64,000 nt of DNA from SG8-4 sp964598225 (GTDB taxonomy: Bacteria; Planctomycetota; Phycisphaerae; Sedimentisphaerales; Anaerobacaceae): assembly GCA_964598225.1 (NCBI GenBank), contig CAZRBG010000029.1, positions 4,345 to 68,344 on the forward strand. Reading direction: 5' to 3'. Made by a program: the position numbers and the translations under genes. Shown here piece after piece: positions 17,393-25,152 of the stretch. Within the stretch, counting starts at the first letter, position 1; each line of letters starts with the position of its first letter. The notes beneath the pieces were generated by a model, which saw only the letters and a program-made list of their open reading frames with translations, made no database searches and was not told where the DNA came from.

Positions 17393-17440
17393 ACTCTTCT
17401 ATGCGGAGCCTTACAGTGGAGGCGTCGTGGTGAGAAGAGT
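17393..17440 (+). promoter_or_regulatory. structured leader hairpin in the pilT transcript
   Basis: ACTCTTCT (17393-17400) pairs perfectly with AGAAGAGT (17433-17440). Inside the 32-base loop a second stem GCCT/AGGC (17408-17411 with 17420-17423) can form. A T-rich stretch follows, starting TGTTTTATTAATC. It could be an attenuator, a protein site or a small riboswitch-like leader. It does not match cyclic di-GMP riboswitch consensus pieces that I know. Confidence 0.4.
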
Positions 17441-17460
17441 TGTTTTATTAATCTTTTTGA

Positions 17461-18612
17461 ATGGTCGATAATATGGACATGAGCAACCATCACCCTGACT
17501 TAAATGTGTCGACTGGCGACCATGAGCCTGAGTTGAACAAGTTCTTTAAGGCTGCCATCAGAAACCGGGCAAGCGATCTGCACCTGAAAGTAGGCCAGCC
17601 GCTGAAACTGCGCCTTTTCGGCAAACTCAAGAACACTACCGGCGAGATAATGACGGCCGAGAGAATGGAAAAACTGGCCTTTGAAATACTCACGCCAGTT
17701 CAGAAAGAACATTTTCTCAAGCACGGAACACTGGACTTCGCCCACGAAATTGAAGGCGACCATCGTTTCCGAACCAATCTGTTCCGTCAGCGCGGCATGA
17801 TTAGCCTGGCGGCTCGGTGCGTAAATACTGATATCCCGCCTTTTGAAGATTTGCATTTGCCGAAGTCGTTGGAAGACATCTGCCAGAGCAAACAAGGATT
17901 GATTCTTGTGGTCGGCCCCACTGGTTGCGGCAAGACTACTACTATCGCTTCCATGATAGACTATATCAATCGTACCGATTCCTGTCACATCGTGACGGTG
18001 GAAGACCCCATTGAGTATCTGTTCAAAGACCAAAAGGCAATAGTCTCCCAGAGAGAGATCGGCATAGACACAAAAGATTTTGATGAAGCCCTGACGTATT
18101 TGATGCGTCAGGACCCGGATGTTGTTTTTGTCGGTGAGATGCGCGACGCAAGAACGGTTTCAGCCGGAATGAGAGCGACAGAGACCGGACACCTTGTATT
18201 CGGGACGATGCACTCGGCCAACGCCGCACAGGCGGTTCACAGATTGCTTGATTTATTCCCTCAGGACGAGCGAGACTTGATAAGGCAGGCTCTGGCAACT
18301 GCCATAAGAGCGATTGTCAGTCAGGTTTTGCTGCCCTGTCTAAAAGAAAGTATAGACCGAGTGCCGGCGGTGGAGATTCTTATCGCAAACGCTTCGACGC
18401 GGAAACTCATAGCCGAAAACCGCGAATCCGATCTTCCCAGTGTAATACGAAGCTCGCAGGGCGAAGGAATGCAGGATCTGACGTACCATCTTTGCGACTT
18501 AATCGCCAACGGCATGGTCGATCCGAAAGATGCGTTCAGGTATGCACCAAATAAAGATGAATTGAGAATGGCGATGAAAGGCATCAAGTCGACCGCCAGC
18601 GGCATTTTGTAA
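17461..18612 (+). CDS. PilT-like twitching / retraction ATPase
   Basis: A 383-residue cytoplasmic ATPase of the PilT family. An N-terminal PAS-like domain starts ASDLHLKVGQPLKLRLFG. The RecA-like core has Walker A G152-P-T-G-C-G-K158-T, Asp box with VTVEDPIEYLF, Walker B VVFVGEMRD and the His box ATETGHLVFGTMHS. The family AIRA-like motif appears as QALATAIRAIVSQ. It retracts type IV pili or, in this context, may disassemble a pseudopilus. The C-terminal extension is slightly longer than usual (PilT about 345 residues). It is the first gene of a plus-strand trio, followed at 21 bases by a GspE-like gene. No good Shine-Dalgarno sequence precedes the ATG at 17461. An in-frame ATG exists at 17473. 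Confidence 0.9.
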   Translation: MVDNMDMSNHHPDLNVSTGDHEPELNKFFKAAIRNRASDLHLKVGQPLKLRLFGKLKNTTGEIMTAERMEKLAFEILTPVQKEHFLKHGTLDFAHEIEGDHRFRTNLFRQRGMISLAARCVNTDIPPFEDLHLPKSLEDICQSKQGLILVVGPTGCGKTTTIASMIDYINRTDSCHIVTVEDPIEYLFKDQKAIVSQREIGIDTKDFDEALTYLMRQDPDVVFVGEMRDARTVSAGMRATETGHLVFGTMHSANAAQAVHRLLDLFPQDERDLIRQALATAIRAIVSQVLLPCLKESIDRVPAVEILIANASTRKLIAENRESDLPSVIRSSQGEGMQDLTYHLCDLIANGMVDPKDAFRYAPNKDELRMAMKGIKSTASGIL

Positions 18613-18633
18613 GATTTTTTGGAGTTTCATCCT

Positions 18634-20289
18634 ATGCAGGACCAATTATTGGGAGCCGTCGGATACGGTGGCTACATATCAATATTGAAATTGATCGGCT
18701 ATCTGGCCCTGTACTTCGCCTGGCTTCCACTTATTGGCTGGGTCTACCACGACGCCAAGGTTCTGGAGGCGAAAGTTGTATTCTGGACGGGCCTCGTGTT
18801 GGGTGTCGGAGGCGTTGCAGCGATAATCTGGTTGCTCATACCTATCTATCTGGCGGGTATGCTGTTCTATATAATAGCAGCAGGAGGAGCAGCGCTGGCT
18901 TATGTCAAGCATCGTAACAGCAGGGTTCTGGATTACGATCGGGTCCTTACCATCGACCATATCAAGAGTCTGATGGTCAGCAAAGAGAAGAAACTCGAGG
19001 AACTGAAGGGTTTCAGTTTCGTCACGGCTAACAAGAACGAAATACCTTTGCCGGAGCCCAGAACCGCTGATTTCTTCGGTTACAAGACAACCTATGATAT
19101 TATCAATGACGCCATCTGGCGCCGGGCGAGCAGCGTGGCGTTCTCTCCGACAGGCGAGGATTACAAGGTCTCGTACTTCGTGGACGGCACATCGCTCAAG
19201 CAGCCCAGCCTGACTAAAGAACAGATGGGTTATTTCATTACTTTTATCAAAGAATTGGCAAGTCTGGACCCTGACGAGCATCGAAAACCGCAGAAGGGCA
19301 GGTTCAAGATTCGACAGGGAAAAGATGATATGCCCTGGGAGGTGACGACCGCAGGTTCGACAGCAGGCGAGCAGGTAAGGCTCAAGCATATCGAGCAGGA
19401 GACGATCTCCAAACTCGACGAGATCGGGCTTATGCCCGAGCAGTTGGAGCAGTTAAATCAACTCCGTGAGGTGAAGCAGGGTGTAGTTATCATAAGCGGC
19501 CCTAAGCAGAGCGGAGTGACCACTACACTATATGCGCTGCTCCGAAATCATGATGCCTTTATAAACAGCGTCTACACGCTTGAGAGACAGCCATCCGGCG
19601 ATCTGCCGAACATTACGCAAACCGTCTACACAATGAGCGATACCGGCACGACATCATTCGGGGCCAAGCTTCAATCCGTCGTAAGAATGGGCCCGGATAT
19701 CATGGGCGTCGCCGATTGCGAGGACGCCGAAACGGCCCGAGTAGCAAGTGCGGCGGCAAGAGACGGAAAACTAATGTATGTCACTCTTAAAGCCGACAGC
19801 GTCCTGCAGGCGTTGGGTAAATGGATGAAATATGTCGGCGATAAGAATCTTATCTCAGAGACTCTGCTGTGTGTAACCAACCAGCGCTTGCTAAGAAAGC
19901 TCTGCGAAGAGTGCAAACAGGGATACACGCCGGATAAAGAGTTGTTCAGGAAGTTTAACATCAAGGCTGATAAGACAAAAGTTCTGTATCGCGCCGGCAA
20001 AGTGCAGTACGACAAGCACGGCAAGCCCCAGACTTGCGATAACTGCCAGGGGACAGGCTTTTTTGGAAGAACGGGCATTTTTGAGATTGCCGTGATTAAT
20101 GATGACCTGAGAAAGGCGATCAGAAAGTGCAAGACGTTGTCGGAGGTCAGCGCGCATCTCAGACGAGCAAAAATGCTCTATCTTCAGGAGCAGGTGCTCA
20201 GAAAAGTAATTGCCGGGACATCATCGATAAATGAAATGATAAGGGTGCTTTCGGCTTCGAAACCGAAGAAGGCAAAGCAAGCAAAGTAG
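18634..20289 (+). CDS. membrane-anchored GspE/PilB-like protein with degenerate ATPase site
   Basis: A 551-residue protein. The ATG at 18634 has GGAG nine bases upstream, and a TTG at 18619 is less likely. Unlike normal secretion ATPases it begins with three hydrophobic segments (about residues 14-35, 48-67 and 70-90). A GspE-like body follows, ending in an intact four-Cys zinc element (C424, C427, C468, C471 in LCEECKQGY and CDNCQGTGFFGRTGIFEI). The Walker A equivalent reads SGPKQSGVTTTLYALL, with Val295 where the catalytic Lys should be. The Walker B equivalent is MGVADCEDAETA instead of LVGEIRDLETA. ATP hydrolysis is therefore doubtful. Sandwiched between pilT and a CvpA-like gene, it may be a structural or regulatory partner. 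Confidence 0.85.
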   Translation: MQDQLLGAVGYGGYISILKLIGYLALYFAWLPLIGWVYHDAKVLEAKVVFWTGLVLGVGGVAAIIWLLIPIYLAGMLFYIIAAGGAALAYVKHRNSRVLDYDRVLTIDHIKSLMVSKEKKLEELKGFSFVTANKNEIPLPEPRTADFFGYKTTYDIINDAIWRRASSVAFSPTGEDYKVSYFVDGTSLKQPSLTKEQMGYFITFIKELASLDPDEHRKPQKGRFKIRQGKDDMPWEVTTAGSTAGEQVRLKHIEQETISKLDEIGLMPEQLEQLNQLREVKQGVVIISGPKQSGVTTTLYALLRNHDAFINSVYTLERQPSGDLPNITQTVYTMSDTGTTSFGAKLQSVVRMGPDIMGVADCEDAETARVASAAARDGKLMYVTLKADSVLQALGKWMKYVGDKNLISETLLCVTNQRLLRKLCEECKQGYTPDKELFRKFNIKADKTKVLYRAGKVQYDKHGKPQTCDNCQGTGFFGRTGIFEIAVINDDLRKAIRKCKTLSEVSAHLRRAKMLYLQEQVLRKVIAGTSSINEMIRVLSASKPKKAKQAK

Positions 20290-20350
20290 TCTGAAAACGG
20301 ATGAATTGCGAACAAGACCACGTATCCTCGGGAAGATCGGAGACATCGTA

Positions 20351-21673
20351 ATGGCCAGCTTAGTCGTATTGTTAATAGCTTTGGGTTGTGCGGCCCTGCA
20401 GTTTTTCAAGGGTACATTTGTAAAAGCTTTTGTGGCGATAATAATCGCTATTATCTCGGGCATAGCGTCCTTTGCATTTTTCGAGTCTGCGGCCAACATG
20501 ATAATCAGCAGGGGGGACAGCGGCATGCTTCTGTCCATTGCGCCGTGGGCGCAGACGCTCTGTTTCATGCTGATTTATATCGTGGTCTTCGCCCTTTTGC
20601 AGACCGGAACCGTTTACCTTCTGCACGAGAACATTGATTTCGGTGAGCTTCCTGAGTATATAGGCCGGGCTGTTTGCGGCCTGATTCTCGGTTTTATTAT
20701 CTCCGGTTTTCTTCTCACGGCGCTTGCGATGGGGCCCTTGCCATTGAACTATCCTTATCAGCGTTTCGATCCGAGAAGCGTGAACCCAGACGATCCCAAG
20801 GGGGTGCTGTTCAATGCCGACGGATTCGCAACGGGCCTTTTCAGCATAGTCAGCAAGGGCAGCCTTAGTGGCAAAAGGAGCTTCGCCGCCATCCATCCCA
20901 ACTATCTTAATCAGCTCTTTTTCAATCGCCTCATAAAAACTGACAGTATCTCGATCATAAGCAGCAAGTTTCCCGCGATCGATGTACCCAGGCAGGCTGC
21001 TGTCTGGGACGCTCCGAAAGACCTGTCAGACCAGGCAAACGCTCTGATCGGCGAGTTGCGGAGCGGCGGTCGAAGAATAAAGACTGCTGACGACAAGACC
21101 GTGTCCTTGCCTGTCTCAACTGACGTTGGTGATATCAAGATAATTCGAGTGGCGATACTAAGGAGGGCTTTGAGAGGAAATGCAAAGATAAACGGAGCAG
21201 CTTTCACGCTTGCTCAGTTGAGGCTGATATGCACGCGCAGGGGCGCCGGCCAGGATCGCCTCGCAGGAGATGCCGTCAATGTCTACCCGATCGGCCATTT
21301 GAAATCTGCGAACCAGATACAGGTCGCCCAGGAGATAAGAATACAGAATCAGGGTTTCGACGGCAATGAGAGACCCATAGATTTCGTGTTCAATGTGCCG
21401 AACGGCTGTGAGCCCGTGCTGGTGGAATTCAAACTGAACAGCATCGTAGAGATATTGCCGACGGCTATCGTGACCGATCCCGCCAATATTCCGGCGCCGG
21501 CTACTTTTGATGCTTCCTCCAACAGCGGGGGAGGAAACAGAAGCAGACCAAACAGGAACCAGAGGCCACCCTCGTCGCAGCAACAACCATCGACCGAATC
21601 AACGCCGGATAACAGTTCCGGGCTCAGTGACACAAGCAGATCGATTGTGGGACCGGCTTTGGATGATAATTAA
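20351..21673 (+). CDS. CvpA-family-like membrane protein with long C-terminal domain
   Basis: A 440-residue protein. The ATG at 20351 has CGGAG nine bases upstream, while the open frame begins with TTG at 20306. Four hydrophobic helices in the first 140 residues (MASLVVLLIALGCAALQFFKG, AFVAIIIAIISGIASFAFF, APWAQTLCFMLIYIVVFALL and CGLILGFIISGFLLTALAM) follow the CvpA/colicin V production layout. The remaining 300 residues are extracytoplasmic, and the C-terminal 60 are rich in Ser, Pro, Gln and Asn and probably disordered. CvpA proteins affect envelope processes, but the biochemical role is unclear. It follows the pseudo-ATPase gene by 61 bases and is likely co-transcribed. Confidence 0.72.
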   Translation: MASLVVLLIALGCAALQFFKGTFVKAFVAIIIAIISGIASFAFFESAANMIISRGDSGMLLSIAPWAQTLCFMLIYIVVFALLQTGTVYLLHENIDFGELPEYIGRAVCGLILGFIISGFLLTALAMGPLPLNYPYQRFDPRSVNPDDPKGVLFNADGFATGLFSIVSKGSLSGKRSFAAIHPNYLNQLFFNRLIKTDSISIISSKFPAIDVPRQAAVWDAPKDLSDQANALIGELRSGGRRIKTADDKTVSLPVSTDVGDIKIIRVAILRRALRGNAKINGAAFTLAQLRLICTRRGAGQDRLAGDAVNVYPIGHLKSANQIQVAQEIRIQNQGFDGNERPIDFVFNVPNGCEPVLVEFKLNSIVEILPTAIVTDPANIPAPATFDASSNSGGGNRSRPNRNQRPPSSQQQPSTESTPDNSSGLSDTSRSIVGPALDDN

Positions 21674-21720
21674 TTGGTGAGCCTGTTGCTCCGGGGCATT
21701 TGTAGCCTGACGAATAGCTT

Positions 21721-21755
21721 CACGCCGGCGAGATATTAAACGCCGGAGTGTTGTC
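21721..21755. terminator. hairpin between convergent genes, possible terminator
   Basis: CACGCCGGCG (21721-21730) and CGCCGGAGTG (21741-21750) form a ten-base stem with one mismatch and a ten-base AT-rich loop, followed by TTGTCG. It lies between the stop of the CvpA-like gene and the stop of the facing small gene, so it could serve both. The T tract is weak. Confidence 0.35.
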
Positions 21756-21775
21756 GAAACCAGCAGTGGGAGTAA

Positions 21776-21925
21776 TCAACTGCAAACGAGCAATTCTTCG
21801 AGATCCAACTCCATCAGGTGCTCGAGGTAGGACTTCAAATCTTCCTCGCTGAAGCTGGCAAGGAATTCCGGCTTGGCGGTCTTGTTGATCTCACAGATGC
21901 AGTCTATCAGCTCCCGTTTGCTCAT
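21776..21925 (-). CDS. small acidic hypothetical protein
   Basis: A 49-residue acidic protein beginning MSKRELIDCICEINKTAKPEF, with two predicted helices. The second is SEEDLKSYLEHLMELDLEEL. AAGGA lies ten bases upstream of the ATG at 21925. A GTG at 21970 would extend it to 64 residues. The pattern (SKRELIxxI, FLASFSEEDLKSYLEHL) resembles small conserved helical proteins I recall from planctomycetes, and a three-helix DNA- or protein-binding fold is possible. The function is unknown. Confidence 0.55.
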   Translation of the reverse strand: MSKRELIDCICEINKTAKPEFLASFSEEDLKSYLEHLMELDLEELLVCS

Positions 21926-22329
21926 GCTCACAAATCCTTCAAGAGTGGAATATTCGTTTGCAACCAACACAATATCGGCCGGAGCATCATGATTTCTTTA
22001 GCTCCTGTTAAAGCCTCGGAATAACGCCCCATAACAAAACACACTACATGCCCGAATAGGTTTTGTTTTAGCCACTATATATAGATGAGTTATAAGGTGG
22101 GCCGGAGAGGTCAATTCCACTGTCCAATAAAATCATTTTCGATGAGACGCAATCCCATCTTGAAAAAATTAACATTTTCCAATTTTCTGTTTTGTGTTGG
22201 AATTTCGCTCTTTGTTTGTAAGCGGGACACTACCGAAAAAGCCGGGCGGAAACACTCGGTCTTTTTTGGCATCCGGATCCGGAGCAGCTCTAATCTCACC
22301 CCGACCGAAGCGGCGGGATCTGACTCAAA

Positions 22330-22408
22330 TTGGCTTTGTTTTACAAATTTATATTCACCGCGGAGATCGCAGAGACCGCAGAGTAACGATCCTATTGTCA
22401 TTCCCGCG
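22330..22408 (+). repeat. 79-base direct repeat, copy 1
   Basis: Identical over 79 bases to 22546-22624. It starts TTGGCTTTGTTTTACAAA and ends ATTCCCGCG. After this the copy is interrupted by a second repeat type (about 22411-22436, TGCCTGCCCTGAGCG...) before the palindrome resumes with GGGCGGGAATCC. Confidence 0.9.
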
Positions 22409-22545
22409 AAGTGCCTGCCCTGAGCGTAGCCGAACGGGCGGGAATCCGGTAAATTGGGTTTGTTTTTTTTGTGGCCTCTAAGCCGACTGATTTCATATAT
22501 CCCCTTTCATATAAGATATTTAGGTCAATTTGGATCTTTAATTAG

Positions 22546-22624
22546 TTGGCTTTGTTTTACAAATTTATATTCACCGCGGAGATCGCAGAGACCGCAGAGT
22601 AACGATCCTATTGTCATTCCCGCG
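22546..22624 (+). repeat. 79-base direct repeat, copy 2
   Basis: Second exact copy. Here the palindrome continues uninterrupted to 22639 and is followed by another TTGGCTTTGTTTT, as if the unit had begun to repeat a third time. Confidence 0.9.
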
Positions 22625-22639
22625 GAGGCGGGAATCCAG
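22613..22639 (+). repeat. palindromic dispersed repeat, left flank of island
   Basis: A 27-base element with arms ATTCCCGC and GCGGGAAT. The same element occurs in opposite orientation at 27459-27485 with a single base difference. The two copies bracket the two-gene AT-rich island. Confidence 0.85.
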
Positions 22640-23230
22640 TAAATTGGCTTTGTTTTGCAAAATTCCATCGTTCAGGATTTAGAGTTTAGTGCTTAGAGTT
22701 TCCCGCTTCCGGCGGGCGAATTGGCTTTGTTTTTTCAAATTGGACACAGATTTCTCTGATTACACGGAAACAAAGGAGAACCATACATAGTAGATAGTAA
22801 ATCGAAAATGACAATGTTCTCTGATTTCCTGCTATGTTGTCTCGTTCAGCATCTTCTTTCCGGCGCGCAAAAGATGCGCCTCTATAATTAGACCAACATG
22901 CGCGTTTTGATCGAAAATCTACAAAATTGAAGGCACTGTTTTAGCCGTGAGTCCTTATGCTGCAACGAATAGAAAAAACCTCACACTCTGCTATCTTTAT
23001 CCCGAGGTATCCGCATATTTTGACTGGATTACAGGATGAACACGGATCAAGAAACTTACAATATCTATGTAAATCCTGTTATCCCGTCTGAAAAATACTT
23101 GTCCAAATCCGCATTTTTAGCCCGGAATCGCCGCTTTGCACAATTATTTTCAAAAAAAGTAAGAAAATCTCAATTTTATCGTCTACATTTGGGGTCTGGC
23201 AAACGCCTTTATTATAGAAGGGTACTAAAC

Positions 23231-25081
23231 ATGAAAGAACTTCTGGAAATCACCAAAAAGCTGAGAGATCGTTCTCAAAGGCATGCCGTTAGTTTAAGCA
23301 AAGATGATCAAACTAGAATCAATAATGAAATATTGACACTTTCTGAGCCTGATTTAGATAAATTTGCTCATGCACTTCTTGAAAATTGCGATGATAGCTA
23401 TGGTCAGTTCTATACAAGAGTGTCTAATCTTCAATTTTATATAGGTTTTGGAGATGAATCAGCAGAAGTTATCTCAAGGATATGGATACATGTGTACCAG
23501 TGTATTGAGAGCAATGAAGCCAAAAGAGATTTCTTAAATCAAATGTTGAAAGACAATGCGAGATTCTTTTGGCATTTCATCAGGTCACTTTCAGGCTTTT
23601 GCTCAAAGATAAAGTTGTCAGCACCATTTGCTGCTGATTGGTTTTATGGTATGGCTGAAAGAGTTAAAAATGACTTGGCTGGGGGAGGAGTTTACGATGG
23701 TGTTGAGAGTTATGCGACAAGTTTTCCTGAGAGTGCTTTGGAAATCTATGATATTTACGAGAAACAGCTTTCAGACATTACGCGAAGGAATTTAGCCTCT
23801 TTAATCTTGGGTACCGTAAGGTGTGTGAGAAAAGATTCATTTTCGAAAATCGATGATGTTTTGAAATCAAACGATGATGTAAATAAGCGAGAGTGTTACT
23901 ACAAGTCTGTTTTTGCATCATACAGAGGTGGCGCAATAGAGTTAAAAGAGCTATCTTCGTTATTGGATGAGATGCTGAATGATGGCAGTGAGCAAGTTGA
24001 AGGTGTTGCTTTTTGGATCGTCCAAAAAGCACTCATAAAAGGCTATGCTGAACTTGGAAAATTTGGGATTGACTGGTTAGAAAAGAATTGTTCTCCCACT
24101 ATATCAGCGAACTCTAACTACAGTGTCATATCATGCACGTGGTATCTTTGCTACGATACAAAGAATGTAAATAGCATTAAGTATACGGTTGCTAACAAAA
24201 TAATTTCCAAGATATTGCCTATTCCGAATGAACAACTCGGTACATTAAATAGGTTTTCAGACTACGTTTGTGATCGAGCGAAGCGAGTTGAAGATTTTAC
24301 GAAGACTATACTCTGTTTTCTCACTGACGGAATTGAGAATCTGTTTTTCTTGTTTGAAAATGAGCAATTCGAACACTTCAGAAATGAAGTAAGCAAGCTT
24401 GACTTAACAGGTTTGATAAAAGAATTGATCTTTTCAGGTAATGCAGATAAATGCAGATTAGGCTTCCTCTTTTTAGAGCATGCTAAGTTTACACCTTATA
24501 CATCCAAGACATTGATGAAGGTAAGTGAAGATGCATTGTCAGTAGCATTGACACAACTCATACGGGATCGTGATTTAAAGCAGACAATTGTAAATAAAGT
24601 AAGATTCTTAGAACCATTCTTCAGGAAGGCGCCCAAGGAACTCCAAGTTGAGTTTGTTGGTGAAGCAGTAATACAATCTGTCAATTATTCGCAAGGCTGC
24701 TTGGAGGAGATTAAACGTTCTGGCCGTAGCAAGTTGTCTAAATCCATAGTCACCAGAGCGGAAAAGTATTTCGACAATTTAGATAAAGCACGTAATTCTC
24801 CTGCCAACAAATTCAGTTTTCCTGGATACAAGGAGGCATGCTTGCGGGCAAATAATCGATTCAGTGCACAAGTGAAGAAGATGGCTGAAGAAAAATCGAT
24901 ATTCAGGCAATTTGCCAACAAAGTTATGCTTGTCTACGGGCGTGAATTCAGTTTTAGCACAGGAAAGTCTTTGAGCGATGCGGCTCCTATGGCCCAGTTT
25001 GAACATTCAATGGAACTGCCTCGATTAGAACTAGTTGATCCTGAAGGGATGTCGATTCGGAGACTTAGAGCACATATATAG
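23231..25081 (+). CDS. large helical protein of unknown function, AT-rich island gene 1
   Basis: A soluble, apparently all-helical protein of 616 residues, recognised by no family I know. It could be a HEAT/ARM-like solenoid (repeated helical segments rich in Leu, Phe and Lys/Glu, such as FHxx and LSSLLDEMLNDGSEQ). The open frame begins at 23036. The first 65 codons, however, overlap an imperfect palindrome built from GGATTACAGGAT and AATCCTGTTATCC, which looks like a non-coding dispersed repeat. AGAAGGG sits nine bases before the ATG at 23231, so I start there. Codon use is strongly A/T-ending compared with neighbours, indicating recent acquisition. It is followed after 71 bases by a second large AT-rich gene. 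No nuclease, ATPase or membrane motif is visible. Confidence 0.75.
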   Translation: MKELLEITKKLRDRSQRHAVSLSKDDQTRINNEILTLSEPDLDKFAHALLENCDDSYGQFYTRVSNLQFYIGFGDESAEVISRIWIHVYQCIESNEAKRDFLNQMLKDNARFFWHFIRSLSGFCSKIKLSAPFAADWFYGMAERVKNDLAGGGVYDGVESYATSFPESALEIYDIYEKQLSDITRRNLASLILGTVRCVRKDSFSKIDDVLKSNDDVNKRECYYKSVFASYRGGAIELKELSSLLDEMLNDGSEQVEGVAFWIVQKALIKGYAELGKFGIDWLEKNCSPTISANSNYSVISCTWYLCYDTKNVNSIKYTVANKIISKILPIPNEQLGTLNRFSDYVCDRAKRVEDFTKTILCFLTDGIENLFFLFENEQFEHFRNEVSKLDLTGLIKELIFSGNADKCRLGFLFLEHAKFTPYTSKTLMKVSEDALSVALTQLIRDRDLKQTIVNKVRFLEPFFRKAPKELQVEFVGEAVIQSVNYSQGCLEEIKRSGRSKLSKSIVTRAEKYFDNLDKARNSPANKFSFPGYKEACLRANNRFSAQVKKMAEEKSIFRQFANKVMLVYGREFSFSTGKSLSDAAPMAQFEHSMELPRLELVDPEGMSIRRLRAHI

Positions 25082-25152
25082 ATAGAGTGTTTTCTCGATG
25101 CAAAAGAGATTGAGAATATTGGACAAAATTAATAGGAGACTCGCAAAAAAAT

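Larger units (their letters stand above)
17133..17460. other. divergent intergenic region with promoter and structured leader
   Basis: A 328-base stretch between the HEAT-like gene and pilT with no gene. It holds a near-ideal sigma70 promoter at 17318-17345 and a nested hairpin at 17393-17440, both directed at pilT. Nothing else is recognisable in the part nearer to the HEAT-like gene. Confidence 0.6.
21926..23230. other. repeat-rich intergenic region left of the AT-rich island
   Basis: About 1.3 kb without a convincing gene. It contains two copies of a 79-base direct repeat (22330-22408 and 22546-22624), at least four occurrences of TTGGCTTTGTTTT, a palindromic element at 22613-22639, a broken copy of it at 22396-22446, and an imperfect palindrome at 23028-23085 that overlaps the apparent N-terminus of the next open frame. 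Confidence 0.7.

Noticed and set aside
22085..22642. Three overlapping open frames of 60-112 codons in the repeat region
   Set aside because: They consist largely of the 79-base repeat and palindrome translated, so they are repeat artefacts.
22330..22660. Possible CRISPR array
   Set aside because: There are only two long copies, no regular spacers and no cas genes in the window, so this is ordinary dispersed-repeat DNA.
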